Of a stretch of 64,000 nucleotides of DNA, positions 43,434-52,328 are shown piece by piece. The position numbers and the translations under genes are program-made. The stretch's first letter is position 1, and each line of letters opens with the position of its first letter. The notes below the pieces were generated by a model. The model had not been told where the DNA came from and made no database searches. It saw only the letters and a list, made by a program, of their open reading frames with translations. This stretch comes from Sphingobium jiangsuense (lineage in GTDB: Bacteria > Pseudomonadota > Alphaproteobacteria > Sphingomonadales > Sphingomonadaceae): NCBI RefSeq assembly GCF_014196495.1, contig NZ_JACIDT010000001.1, forward strand, positions 310,001 through 374,000, in the 5' to 3' direction.

Positions 43434-44401
43434 TACCGCCCTTCCGCCGCCGCCGCGACGGGCGGGGCATGATCCTCCAGAAACGCGCCGATCCGCGCGA
43501 GCGCGTCATCACGCACCGGGTCGGCCTCGCGCAATATCTCATGCGCGGCCTCCGCCCCATAGAAATGAACCTGCGCGCTGGGCAAGCGCCGCGCCACCTG
43601 CTCGATCGCCGGGGCGGCCACCAGCCGGTCCGCCCGGCTGGCGAGGATCAGCACCGGCGTCGCCACGCGCTCCAACAGGCCGGGCGCCTCCAGCCGCTCG
43701 ATCGAATGATAGGCCGCGCGCAGCCAGCCCCAGCTCGGCGCGTCCATCGCCAGATCGGGCCGCGCCTGCCGTATCGCCTGTTCCTGCGCGAAGCGTTCCA
43801 CGCTGTGGGTCAGCCGCTCGCGCAGCGCGGCCTCGCGCTCCGGCGTGCGGCTGCGTTCGGGCCAGAGCGGGCGCTCGGACAGCCCCAGCGCGCACACCGC
43901 CTCGCACAGCCGCCGCGCGACCGCATGGGGCACGCCGCCCGCGACGAGGCCCAGCATCGGCGCGATCAACACCGCCGCGTCGCATTCGACCCGCCCCTCG
44001 GCCAACGCGCGGAGCAGCAGGTGCCCGCCCATGGAATGGCCGATGACGACATGCGGCCCCGGTGTGGCGGCCCTCCAGTCGGCGGCATAGCCCCGCAGAT
44101 CGTCCAGCCAGAGTTCGAAATCGGGGATATGACCGAGCATCGGCGCGGGCGCGACTCGGCCCGATCCGCCCTGCCCGCGCCAGTCGAAGCCGTCGACGAC
44201 CCAGCCCTCGTCCGCCCATCCCCGTATCGCCTCGGCATATTTCTCGATATGGTCGGCGCGCCCGTTGAGGAACAGGATCGACCCCCGGCGGGGCGCGCTT
44301 TCCGGCGGAAAGAGGCGCGCGGCGCGGATCGGCCAGCCGTCCTTCGCGCGCCAGAAGGTCACGGCATCGTCCGGCACTGTGGGGAAAGGCGGCGTCGTCA
44401 T
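43433..44401 (-). CDS. Alpha/beta hydrolase (lysophospholipase-like)
   Basis: 322 aa from ATG 44401 (MTTPPFPTVPDDAVTFW). SILFLNGRADHIEKYAEAIR and VDGFDWRGQGGSGRV are the monoglyceride-lipase/PldB-type entry. The nucleophile elbow is VVIGHSMGGHLLL (GHSMGG). The aspartate and histidine lie near VLILASRADRLVA and GAEAAHEIL. Probably cytosolic, acting on acyl esters or lysophospholipids. The open frame further upstream lies antisense to cpaA and is not part of the gene. Confidence 0.9.
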   Translation of the reverse strand: MTTPPFPTVPDDAVTFWRAKDGWPIRAARLFPPESAPRRGSILFLNGRADHIEKYAEAIRGWADEGWVVDGFDWRGQGGSGRVAPAPMLGHIPDFELWLDDLRGYAADWRAATPGPHVVIGHSMGGHLLLRALAEGRVECDAAVLIAPMLGLVAGGVPHAVARRLCEAVCALGLSERPLWPERSRTPEREAALRERLTHSVERFAQEQAIRQARPDLAMDAPSWGWLRAAYHSIERLEAPGLLERVATPVLILASRADRLVAAPAIEQVARRLPSAQVHFYGAEAAHEILREADPVRDDALARIGAFLEDHAPPVAAAAEGR

Positions 44402-44453
44402 ATTAATGACCGGTTTACGGAATGGTAAAGCCTTCCGTCTAGACCCGCCGGTC

Positions 44454-44927
44454 ATGAGTGGGGAAATTATCCGAATCGCCTTGCTGTGCCTGCTGGCCGC
44501 GCTGCTGGCCGCGGCCGCCATCACCGATATCCGCTCGCGGATCATCTCGAACCGGCTGAACCTCGTCATCGCTCTTGCCGCGCCGCTCTACTGGCTGGCC
44601 TGCGGCCTGCCCGCATGGCCCGACATGGCGTTGCAGCTGGCGCTGGGCATCGGGGTGTTCGGCGTCTTCGCGCTGCTCTTCGCGCTCGGCATGATGGGCG
44701 GCGGCGACGTGAAGCTGCTGGCGGCGGTGGCGCTGTGGTTTCCCTGGCAGGCGCTCAGCCTGCTGCTGGTGCTGATGGCGATATTGGGGGGCCTCGTCAC
44801 GCTGGTGACGGTCGTCCACCATCGCCTCAGCAAAAGGACGGGGCAAGCCGAGGTTCCTTACGGGGTCGCCATCTCCCTCGCCGGGATGTGGTTGATAGGT
44901 GAACGGATTATTTACCAATTTGGATAA
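44454..44927 (+). CDS. cpaA: Prepilin peptidase CpaA (A24)
   Basis: 157 aa from ATG 44454. Six hydrophobic segments are visible. The two active-site aspartates sit in AITDIRSRIISN (first) and MGGGDVKLLAAVAL (second, GxGD type: GGGD). It has no N-terminal methylase domain, as usual for the small Tad peptidases. It would process Flp pilins at the inner membrane and heads the tad operon. No flp gene is seen before or after it in this window. Confidence 0.93.
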   Translation: MSGEIIRIALLCLLAALLAAAAITDIRSRIISNRLNLVIALAAPLYWLACGLPAWPDMALQLALGIGVFGVFALLFALGMMGGGDVKLLAAVALWFPWQALSLLLVLMAILGGLVTLVTVVHHRLSKRTGQAEVPYGVAISLAGMWLIGERIIYQFG

Positions 44928-44931
44928 TAGT

Positions 44932-44960
44932 CGGGCCCATAAAGCCCGGTTTTCGCGTTT
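44932..44960 (+). terminator. Attenuator-like hairpin between cpaA and cpaB
   Basis: CGGGC (44932-44936) pairs with GCCCG (44944-44948), followed by GTTTTCGCGTTTT. It begins a few bases after the cpaA stop and may reduce read-through to cpaB, giving different levels of peptidase and secretion proteins. The stem is short. Confidence 0.4.
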
Positions 44961-44978
44961 TGGAGAACGAGATTCGTC

Positions 44979-45953
44979 ATGGATGTGAGAAAAGCAGTAT
45001 TGCTGGCGGGGGCTCTCGTCATCGCGATCGCTACTGCGCTGATGGCGCGATCGATGTTCAGCGCCAACAACGGCGCACCGCAGGCCACGGCTTCGGCCGT
45101 ACCCGCCCAGCAGGACGGCCCGCAGGTGCTGGTGGCGACCAAGGCGCTGCCGGTCGGCACTATCATCACCGAGGATGCCTTCCGCTTCCAGCCCTGGCCC
45201 AGGGAGCTGGTCGAGGAAGCCTATTATCTGAAGGACAAGGCCGATCCCCGGACATTGCAGGGCGCCGTCGTGCGCGCCGCGATCACCGCCGGCCAGCCGA
45301 TCACGCTCGGCGCGCTGATCCAGCCGGGCGAGCGCGGCTTCCTGGCGGCGGCGCTGGGGCCGGGCATGCGCGCGGTCACCGTGCCGGTGTCGGTGCAGAA
45401 TTCGGTCGCGGGCTTCATCTTCCCCGGCGACCGCGTCGACGTGCTGGTCACCCAGACGATCAGCGGCGAGCAGGATGACAATTCGCTGAAGGTCGCCGAA
45501 ACGGTCGTGCGCAACCTGCGCGTGCTCGCCACCGACCAGCGCACCAACGCGATGGACGCGGAGGGCAAGCCCGAAGTGCGCACCTATTCCAACGTCACGC
45601 TGGAAGTGACGCCGAAGATCGCGGAGAAGATCGCCGTCGCCCAGACCGTCGGCTCGCTGTCGCTGGCGCTGCGGTCGCTCGCCGACACCGCGCAGGAACT
45701 GGACGCCGCGATCGCGGGCGGCGACGTCAACCTGCCCAACGGCAACGATCCGGCGGCGGAAAAGCTGGCGCTCGCCCGCATTTCGCAGCGCCCGGAAGAA
45801 GGCCGCATGACCTACTCCACCGGCGCGGACGTATCGCGTTTCGAACGCCGCACCATGCCCCAGCGCAAGCAGCCCGAAGGCGTGCCCCAGGGACCGATCG
45901 TGAAGGTCGCCCGCGGCACCTCGGTCGAAGCGGTCGAGCTGAAAGGGAAATAA
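44979..45953 (+). CDS. cpaB: Flp pilus assembly protein CpaB
   Basis: 324 aa. An N-terminal signal/anchor (KAVLLAGALVIAIATALMAR) is followed by an SAF domain (VLVATKALPVGTIITEDAFR) and the CpaB/RcpC core (GERGFLAAALGPGMRAVTVP, NSVAGFIFPGDRVDVLVTQ, SNVTLEVTPKIAEKIAVAQT, GSLSLALRSL). RcpC proteins may stabilise the secretin by contacting the peptidoglycan. Its stop precedes cpaC by one base. Confidence 0.94.
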   Translation: MDVRKAVLLAGALVIAIATALMARSMFSANNGAPQATASAVPAQQDGPQVLVATKALPVGTIITEDAFRFQPWPRELVEEAYYLKDKADPRTLQGAVVRAAITAGQPITLGALIQPGERGFLAAALGPGMRAVTVPVSVQNSVAGFIFPGDRVDVLVTQTISGEQDDNSLKVAETVVRNLRVLATDQRTNAMDAEGKPEVRTYSNVTLEVTPKIAEKIAVAQTVGSLSLALRSLADTAQELDAAIAGGDVNLPNGNDPAAEKLALARISQRPEEGRMTYSTGADVSRFERRTMPQRKQPEGVPQGPIVKVARGTSVEAVELKGK

Positions 45954-45954
45954 G

Positions 45955-47508
45955 ATGAAGAATGCTTCGTCCCTGCTTCGTCAGGCGGTCTTTGCCCTGG
46001 GCGCGACCGCGCTCACGGCCGGATCGCTGCTCCTGCCCGAAAAGGCGGCCGTCGCCGCCCCCGCGCAGGACGGCAACGTCATCCTGATGTCGGTCGGCGC
46101 CAGCCGGGTCGTCAACCTGCCCGGCCAGATGAGCGACGTGGTGATCGCCGATCCCAGCGTGGCGGACGTCTATGTCCGTTCGCAGAACCAGCTCTACATA
46201 TTGGGCAAGGGGCCGGGCGAAACCGCGATCACCGTCACCTCGGCGGGCGGCAAGGCGCTCTATTCCGCGACCGTGCGCGTGGGCAACAACCTGACCAGCA
46301 TCGACCAGATGCTCAAGCTCGCCATGCCCGACGCCGATGTCACCATATCGAAGATGAACGGCCTCTACCTGCTGACCGGCACCGTCAAGGCGCCGGAGGA
46401 CGCAGCCGAGGCCGAGCGGCTGGTCAAGGCGTTCGCCGACGGCCCCGGCAAGGAGGTCACGGTGGTGAGCCGCCTGCGCACGGCGACGCCGTTGCAGGTA
46501 AACCTTCAGGTGAAGTTCGCCGAGGTCAGCCGCAACCTCATTCACCAGATCGGCACCAACATCACGGGCCTCGGCACCGGATCGGGCAGCTTTTCCGGCT
46601 ATATCGGCCGCTCGACGCGCAATGCGATCACCGACAACGGCTTTGTCGGCGGGGCTGCGGGCAACATCACCCGCAGCTGGGAATTCAACCAGCCCGCCGA
46701 CGGCAGCACGACGCTGGGCTTCATCGCCAAGATGTTCGGCATGGATGTCGCGGGCGCGCTCGACCTTGCCGAAACCAGCGGCCTTGCCAGCACGCTGGCC
46801 CAGCCGAACCTGACCTCTCTGTCGGGCGAGACCGCCAGCTTCCTCGCGGGCGGCGAATATCCCTATACGGTGTCGAACGGCACGCAGGGCAACAGCATCC
46901 AGTTCAAGCAATATGGCGTGCAGCTGGCCTTCACTCCGATCGTGCTGGCCGACGGGCGCATTTCCCTGCGCGTGCGGCCGACCGTGTCCTCGCTCGACTT
47001 CTCGATCAACTCGGAAGTGCCCGCGCTCAAGAGCCGCAGCGCCGAAACCACGGTGGAGCTGGGCTCCGGCCAGGCGTTCATGATCGCGGGGCTGCTCAAC
47101 AACGGCACGTCGAACGTGATCGACAAGGTGCCCGGCCTCGGCGACCTGCCGATCCTGGGCAGCCTGTTCAAGTCGCGCAAATATCAGCGGGACGAGACGG
47201 AACTGGTGATCGTCGTCACCCCCTATCTGGTGAAGCCGATGAACGCCGGGGACGTGCGCCTGCCGACCGACGGCTATCGCAACGCCACCCCGCTTCAGGG
47301 CCTGCTGCTGCAACAGGGCGCCAACGGCGTCAGCGGGCAGAAGGGCTATATGCCGTCCGTGGCGCCGTCCGCGCCGGCGCAGAACCCGGCCGGGGGCGAA
47401 GCCGCGCTCCAGCCGCGCGCCGTCACGCCCGACCGGCGCGGCGACGGCAAGGCACGCGCGTCCCAATCGGCCGACGCGGGCAGCGTCGGCCCCGGCTTCA
47501 CATTCTGA
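45955..47508 (+). CDS. cpaC: Flp pilus secretin CpaC (RcpA)
   Basis: 517 aa. After a signal peptide (to about residue 35), the pilus-formation N-terminal domain has VILMSVGASRVVNLPGQMSD and VADVYVRSQNQLYILGKGPG. A BON-like/N0-N1 region follows. The secretin core shows VNLQVKFAEVSRNLIHQIGT, ASTLAQPNLTSLSGETASFL, AGGEYPYTV, and RSAETTVELGSGQAFMIAGL followed by KVPGLGDLPILGSLFKSRKY. This is the outer-membrane pore of the Tad system. The tail (ARASQSADAGSVGPGF) is low-complexity. Confidence 0.96.
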   Translation: MKNASSLLRQAVFALGATALTAGSLLLPEKAAVAAPAQDGNVILMSVGASRVVNLPGQMSDVVIADPSVADVYVRSQNQLYILGKGPGETAITVTSAGGKALYSATVRVGNNLTSIDQMLKLAMPDADVTISKMNGLYLLTGTVKAPEDAAEAERLVKAFADGPGKEVTVVSRLRTATPLQVNLQVKFAEVSRNLIHQIGTNITGLGTGSGSFSGYIGRSTRNAITDNGFVGGAAGNITRSWEFNQPADGSTTLGFIAKMFGMDVAGALDLAETSGLASTLAQPNLTSLSGETASFLAGGEYPYTVSNGTQGNSIQFKQYGVQLAFTPIVLADGRISLRVRPTVSSLDFSINSEVPALKSRSAETTVELGSGQAFMIAGLLNNGTSNVIDKVPGLGDLPILGSLFKSRKYQRDETELVIVVTPYLVKPMNAGDVRLPTDGYRNATPLQGLLLQQGANGVSGQKGYMPSVAPSAPAQNPAGGEAALQPRAVTPDRRGDGKARASQSADAGSVGPGFTF

Positions 47509-47525
47509 AGGGAAGGACAGCAGCC

Positions 47526-48218
47526 ATGATCCACGATTTTTCCATCAGCGCGTCCCGCCCCGCCCCTCTCCCGGCCTTGCGCCGCGCGCTGCGCCTCGGC
47601 CTGCTGGCGGCGGTGCTGCCACTGGCCGCGTGCGGCGGGGAAAGCCGCTACAACACCAGCGTCGAATCGGTGCACCAGCCGGTCGTCAGCCATGCCACCT
47701 ATGTCTATGACGTGCGGTTCGATGGCGGGGACGGCCTGTCGCCCACCGAGGCGGCGCGCCTGTCCGGCTGGCTCGATTCGCTCGACGTCAGCTATGGCGA
47801 CAAGGTGGCGATCGCGTCCGACGGGGCCCTCGTCCCCCTCGCCATGCAGAAGGACATCGCAGACCTGCTGGGCCATCGCGGCCTGATGATCGGCACGGAC
47901 GGCTCCGCCGCCGCGGGCGTCCCGCCGGCGGGCGCGGTCCGCCTGATCCTGCGCCGCGCCATCGCCTCCGTCCCCGGCTGCCCGGACTGGAGCACCCGGC
48001 AGGAAAGCGACATGGTGGGCGGCACCTCGTCCAACTATGGCTGCGGGGTCAACGGCAACCTCGCCGCGATGGTCGCCAATCCCGACGATCTCGTGCGCGG
48101 CGAAAGCAGCAACAGCGCGCTGCGCACCGACACCTCGAACCGCGCGATCGAAACCTATCGCAAGCAGACCCCGACCGGTGCGGGCGGCCTGAAAACCCTG
48201 AGCGCAGGAGGCAATTGA
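47526..48218 (+). CDS. cpaD: CpaD-family pilus assembly lipoprotein
   Basis: 230 aa. A lipobox is visible (RLGLLAAVLPLAACGG, cysteine about residue 37). The CpaD domain follows: VVSHATYVYDVRFDG, LSGWLDSLDVSYGDKVAIAS, SVPGCPDWSTRQESDMVGGT, SSNYGCGVNGNLAAMVANPD, DLVRG. Two cysteine pairs suggest disulfides. CpaD proteins help to localise or build the secretin. Its end overlaps the open frame of cpaE. Confidence 0.92.
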   Translation: MIHDFSISASRPAPLPALRRALRLGLLAAVLPLAACGGESRYNTSVESVHQPVVSHATYVYDVRFDGGDGLSPTEAARLSGWLDSLDVSYGDKVAIASDGALVPLAMQKDIADLLGHRGLMIGTDGSAAAGVPPAGAVRLILRRAIASVPGCPDWSTRQESDMVGGTSSNYGCGVNGNLAAMVANPDDLVRGESSNSALRTDTSNRAIETYRKQTPTGAGGLKTLSAGGN

Positions 48219-48220
48219 GC

Positions 48221-49507
48221 ATGAATGTTCCCTGGAAACCCGGCATGGGCGGCGGACGTGACATGTTCCAGGCCTATGCCTGCGAAGATGCGAGCGTCAG
48301 CATCCTCCAGTCGGTCGCGACCGAACTGGGATGGGCGCCGGAGCGCGTCTACAAGGGCGGGCTGCGCAACGCGATCCAGTCGCTTTCCGTCAGCGCCAGC
48401 CCGCAGATCCTGTTCGTGGACATGGCCGAATCGATCGATCCGCTGGGCGACATCAACAGCCTCGCCGAAGTGTGCGAGCCGGGCACGATCGTGATCGCGG
48501 CGGGCCAGATCAACGACGTGCGCCTCTATCGCGACCTCGTGGCCAGCGGCATACAGGATTATCTGCTCAAGCCCCTCAACATCGACCATGTGCGCGATGC
48601 GCTCATCACCGCGCAGGCCGCCTTCATGGCCCCGCGCGCGGACGGGCATGAGGCGCGCCCGCACATCGCCACCGCCGTCATCGGCACGCGCGGCGGCGTG
48701 GGCGCCTCGACCTTCGCGACCTCGCTCGCCTGGCTGATGAGCGAAAAGGCGCAGCGCTCCACCGCGCTGCTCGACCTCGACCTGCATTTCGGCACCAACG
48801 CGCTGACGCTCGACCTGGAGCCGGGCCGGGGCCTGATCGACGCGATCGAGAACCCCAGCCGCATCGACGGCCTGTTCATCGAGCGCGCGATGGTGCGCGC
48901 GTCGGACAAGCTCGCCATCCTGTCGGCCGAGGCGCCGATCAGCCAGCCGATGCTGACCGACGGCGGCGCGTTCCACCATCTGCTGGAGGAATTCCGTACC
49001 GCGTTCGAATGCTGCGTGGTCGACATGCCGCGCCACATGCTGATCCAGTTCCCACAGCTGATGGCGGACATACAGGTGGCGACGGTCGTCACCGAGCTGA
49101 CGCTGGCGGGCGCGCGCGACACCATCCGTACCCTGTCCTGGCTGCGGTCCAACGCGCCGCACGTGAAGATACTGGTCGTCGGCAACAAGGTGCAGGCGAA
49201 CATGCTGGAAATTTCCCGCAAGGATTTCGAGCAGTCGATCGAGCATGCCGTCGACATCGTGCTGCCCTGCGACCTGCGCATGGCCGCGCAGGCTGCGAAG
49301 CTGGGCAAGCCGCTGGCCGAGGTCGCCCGCAACGGCAAGCTCGGCCAGGCGTTCGCCGCGATACCGGGGCAGATACTCGATCTCAGCAGCGACGAAGGCG
49401 CCGCGAAGAAGGGCGGGTCGCTGCTCGACAAGATCGGCGACTTCAAGGGCCTGCTGCCCAAGCGCGCGAAGAAGGACGAAAAGAAGCCCGCCAGGGAAAA
49501 GCAATAA
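48221..49507 (+). CDS. cpaE: CpaE/TadZ-like localisation ATPase
   Basis: 428 aa from ATG 48221, with AGGAGG nine bases upstream. Residues about 10-130 form a receiver-like domain (SVSILQSVATELGWAPE, PQILFVDMAESIDPLGDINS, GTIVIAAGQINDVRLYRDL, SGIQDYLLKPLNIDHVRDAL). A MinD/ParA-type ATPase follows, with a variant P-loop AVIGTRGGVGASTFATSLAW (TRGGVGAST) and LLDLDLHFGTNALTLDL. TadZ/CpaE marks the pole for pilus assembly. A low-complexity lysine-rich tail ends the protein. Confidence 0.93.
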   Translation: MNVPWKPGMGGGRDMFQAYACEDASVSILQSVATELGWAPERVYKGGLRNAIQSLSVSASPQILFVDMAESIDPLGDINSLAEVCEPGTIVIAAGQINDVRLYRDLVASGIQDYLLKPLNIDHVRDALITAQAAFMAPRADGHEARPHIATAVIGTRGGVGASTFATSLAWLMSEKAQRSTALLDLDLHFGTNALTLDLEPGRGLIDAIENPSRIDGLFIERAMVRASDKLAILSAEAPISQPMLTDGGAFHHLLEEFRTAFECCVVDMPRHMLIQFPQLMADIQVATVVTELTLAGARDTIRTLSWLRSNAPHVKILVVGNKVQANMLEISRKDFEQSIEHAVDIVLPCDLRMAAQAAKLGKPLAEVARNGKLGQAFAAIPGQILDLSSDEGAAKKGGSLLDKIGDFKGLLPKRAKKDEKKPAREKQ

Positions 49508-49531
49508 GGACGCGAAGAGGCGACTGACCCC

Positions 49532-50524
49532 ATGGACCCGAAGCTGATCCTTCTTCTTCTCATGTCCGGCAGCGCGATGGTGCTGCTGGCGCTGGCCTTT
49601 GCGGGTCCTTCCACCGGCAAGGCGCAGTCGCGCCGCCTCGCCGCCGCCGTGGCGCGGCACAATCTGTCGAGCGAGAACCAGATCGAGGCGCGCATGCGCA
49701 AGGCGATCGCCACCGCGCGGCCGACCACCGGCGCGCTGGCGTCGCTGGTTCCCAACCCCGACAATCTGGTCAAGCGCCTGCGCATGACCGGCAAGAAATG
49801 GACGCTCAACCAGTTCATGCTGGCCTGCGCCGGCATCACGCTGGGGGCCGTCGCCTTCGGTCTGATCCGGGGCTGGTCGCCGCTCACCGCCATCCTCGTC
49901 GGCACCGCCGTGGGGCTGGGCGGGCCGCATAAATATGTCGGCTTTCTGATCGCCCGGCGCATCCAGAAATTCACCGTCAATTTCCCCGACGCGCTGGAAC
50001 TGATGGTGCGCGGCCTGCGCTCCGGCCTGCCGATCGCAGAAACCCTGTCGGTCGTCTCCACCGAGATTCCCGGCCCGGTCGGCGAGGAATTCCGCCTCGT
50101 GACCGAGCGGATCAAGATCGGCCGGACGATGGACCAGGCGCTCGCCGAAACCGCCGAGCGGCTGGGCACGGCGGAAATCCAGTTCTTCTGCATCACCCTC
50201 GCGATCCAGCGGGAAACCGGCGGCAATTTGGCCGAAACGCTCGCCAATCTCGCCAATGTGCTGCGCCAGCGCGCGCAGATGAAGCTGAAGATCAAGGCGA
50301 TGTCGTCCGAAGCCAAGGCGTCGGCATGGATTTTGGGCTGCCTGCCCTTCATCGTGTTCGCGCTGATCAGCTGGCTGAACTTTTCCTACATGGCGTCCTT
50401 CTTCACGCCGGATCCCAACGGCCTTTTCGGCTTCAGCCTGATGCAGATCGTGGGGTTGGGCGGCATGTGCTGGATGGGCATCGGCGTGTTCATCATGTCC
50501 CAGATGATCAATTTCGAGGTTTGA
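49532..50524 (+). CDS. tadB: Tad type II secretion F-like protein TadB
   Basis: 330 aa. Membrane segment at the start (LILLLLMSGSAMVLLALAFA) and three more later. The T2SSF domain has FPDALELMVRGLRSGLPIAE, VGEEFRLVTERIKIGRTMDQ and FCITLAIQRETGGNLAETLA. It is the inner-membrane platform partner of TadC. In the usual order the ATPase gene cpaF/tadA lies immediately upstream; here only 24 bp separate cpaE and tadB. Confidence 0.94.
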   Translation: MDPKLILLLLMSGSAMVLLALAFAGPSTGKAQSRRLAAAVARHNLSSENQIEARMRKAIATARPTTGALASLVPNPDNLVKRLRMTGKKWTLNQFMLACAGITLGAVAFGLIRGWSPLTAILVGTAVGLGGPHKYVGFLIARRIQKFTVNFPDALELMVRGLRSGLPIAETLSVVSTEIPGPVGEEFRLVTERIKIGRTMDQALAETAERLGTAEIQFFCITLAIQRETGGNLAETLANLANVLRQRAQMKLKIKAMSSEAKASAWILGCLPFIVFALISWLNFSYMASFFTPDPNGLFGFSLMQIVGLGGMCWMGIGVFIMSQMINFEV

Positions 50525-50528
50525 CGCG

Positions 50529-51506
50529 ATGAACGGTGCAACCCTGTTCGGCCTGAGCGCCGCCGATCTCGCCACGCTGATGGCCGCGCTGGCCACCTTC
50601 GCCGTGCTCGTCGCCATCTATGCCGCGGCGACCGTGCGCAACCCGATGAGCCGGCGCGTCAAGGCGCTCAACGAACGGCGCGAGCAGCTGAAGGCCGGCA
50701 TCACCGTCTCCAACACGAAGCGGCGCGCCCGTCTGGTCCACCAGCGCGAGAGCACCGATTTCATGCGGTCGCTGCTGCAAAAGCTGAAGGTGTTGCAGGA
50801 CGATCAGGTCAAGGTCGCGCAGAAGAAGCTGGCGCAGGCGGGCATCCGGTCGAAGGACCTGGCCGTCGCGGTGATCTTCGGCCGGCTGATCCTGCCGATC
50901 GTCGGCGGGCTGACGGCGGCGCTGCTGATCTATGTCGTCGACATTTTCCCCGACTGGACCGACGTGAAGCGCTTCGGCGCCTTCGCAGTGGCGCTGCTCG
51001 CCAGCTACAAGGCGCCCGACATCTATCTGTCGAACAAGATATCGAAACGCTCGGCGGCGATCCGCAAGGGCATACCCGACGCGCTCGACCTGCTGGTGAT
51101 CTGCGCCGAGGCGGGCCTGACCGTCGATGCCGCCTTCGCCCGCGTCGCGAAGGAACTGGGCCGCGCCTATCCGGAACTGGGCGACGAATTCCAGCTCACC
51201 TCGATCGAGCTGTCCTTCCTCACCGAGCGGCGGCAGGCGTTCGAGAACCTCGCCTGGCGTGTCGATGTGGAGGCGTTGAAGGGCGTCGTCACCACGATGA
51301 TCCAGACCGAGAAATACGGCACGCCGCTGGCCTCGGCGCTGCGGGTGCTCTCCGCCGAATTCCGGCACGAACGGATGATGAAGGCCGAGGAGAAAGCCGC
51401 CCGCCTGCCCGCGATCATGACGGTGCCGCTGATCCTCTTCATCCTGCCGACGCTGTTCATCGTGATCCTCGGCCCGGCGGCCTGCTCGATCAAGGAATCG
51501 CTCTGA
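50529..51506 (+). CDS. tadC: Tad type II secretion F-like protein TadC
   Basis: 325 aa. N-terminal membrane segments (ATLMAALATFAVLVAIYAAA and others) and a T2SSF domain with IPDALDLLVICAEAGLTVDA, AYPELGDEFQLTSIELSFLT, VTTMIQTEKYGTPLASALRV and LSAEFRHERMMKAEEKAARL. The C-terminal hydrophobic LPAIMTVPLILFILPTLFIV is typical. It follows tadB by four bases and ends the operon. No pseudopilin genes (tadE/F/G) follow. Confidence 0.94.
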   Translation: MNGATLFGLSAADLATLMAALATFAVLVAIYAAATVRNPMSRRVKALNERREQLKAGITVSNTKRRARLVHQRESTDFMRSLLQKLKVLQDDQVKVAQKKLAQAGIRSKDLAVAVIFGRLILPIVGGLTAALLIYVVDIFPDWTDVKRFGAFAVALLASYKAPDIYLSNKISKRSAAIRKGIPDALDLLVICAEAGLTVDAAFARVAKELGRAYPELGDEFQLTSIELSFLTERRQAFENLAWRVDVEALKGVVTTMIQTEKYGTPLASALRVLSAEFRHERMMKAEEKAARLPAIMTVPLILFILPTLFIVILGPAACSIKESL

Positions 51507-51535
51507 GCGGGGAAATGACCTGATATTATGCCCTC

Positions 51536-51555
51536 ATGCCAGCGCAGGCTGACAT
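51536..51555. repeat. Dispersed palindrome, type A
   Basis: ATGCCAGC-GCAG-GCTGACAT is a type A copy with loop bases in reverse complement and one mismatch (GACAT for GGCAT). It lies between the convergent tadC and methyltransferase genes. Confidence 0.6.
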
Positions 51556-51575
51556 GACGGTAAGCCCGCCATCCA

Positions 51576-52328
51576 CTAATCCCGCGCCACCGCGCAGGGG
51601 CGGATATCCGCCGGGGCGGGGCGCGCGCCGTTTACCCGGAAGCGGGCGAGATAGCCGCCCGCCGACGGGCGCGGCACCAGATCGATGAGCTGATAGCCCA
51701 CCGCCGCGAATTCGCAGATCAGCAATTTGGGCGGGGTGCCGTGCTGGTCGGTCGAGCGCATCGAATCGACGACGATCACCTCGCCGTCGGCCTTCAGCGC
51801 CGGGCGCATGTTCCAGAGGAACGCATAGGGCTCCTCTATCTCATGATACATGTGCACCATCAGGATGCGGTCGAAACTGGCGGCGGGCAGGCCGGGATTG
51901 TCGGGCGTGCCCAGCTTCACGCTGACATTGTCCCAATGCTCGCGGTTGATGCGCCGCCCCAGCGCCTCGATCACCTCCGGCATGATGTCCTGCGCCAGCA
52001 CGCGCCCGTCCGCGCCGACGCGGGCGGCGAGGCGGACGGTGTAATAGCCCTCGCCCGCGCCGATATCGGCCACCGTCATGCCCGGCCTTATGCCCGCCCG
52101 GTCCATGATGTCGTTGGCTTCATTAAGGCGGTCGCGCACCTCCTCGCTGGCATAGCGGGTGGACACCACCGGCGCGACCGGGCGGTCGGCCTTGGGGAAA
52201 TCGGCGGCGCTGTCCCGCCTGCCGCCTTTCTCCTCGCCGCCGCCCAGCATGTCGCAGGCGGCGAGCAGCACCAGCAGGGGCGCCCCGGCCAGCGCGAGCG
52301 CCGCCCCGGCACGCGACCCCGATGGCAT
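51576..52328 (-). CDS. Lipoprotein-like class I methyltransferase-fold protein
   Basis: 250 aa. The N-terminus has a lipobox (GAPLLVLLAACDM), so export and lipid anchoring are predicted. The methyltransferase fold follows: IRPGMTVADIGAGEGYYTVR (motif I DIGAGEG), LAARVGADGRVLAQDI, ASFDRILMVHMYHEIEEPYA, LKADGEVIVVDSM. Its start shares one base with the prfB stop, so it is coupled to a release-factor gene whose product is itself methylated in cells. The lipobox argues against a cytosolic role. A second exported homologue lies at 22866-23684. Confidence 0.85.
   Translation of the reverse strand: MPSGSRAGAALALAGAPLLVLLAACDMLGGGEEKGGRRDSAADFPKADRPVAPVVSTRYASEEVRDRLNEANDIMDRAGIRPGMTVADIGAGEGYYTVRLAARVGADGRVLAQDIMPEVIEALGRRINREHWDNVSVKLGTPDNPGLPAASFDRILMVHMYHEIEEPYAFLWNMRPALKADGEVIVVDSMRSTDQHGTPPKLLICEFAAVGYQLIDLVPRPSAGGYLARFRVNGARPAPADIRPCAVARD

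Noticed and set aside
48155..50617. 820-codon frame antisense to cpaE and tadB
   Set aside because: Shadow of two well-supported tad genes.
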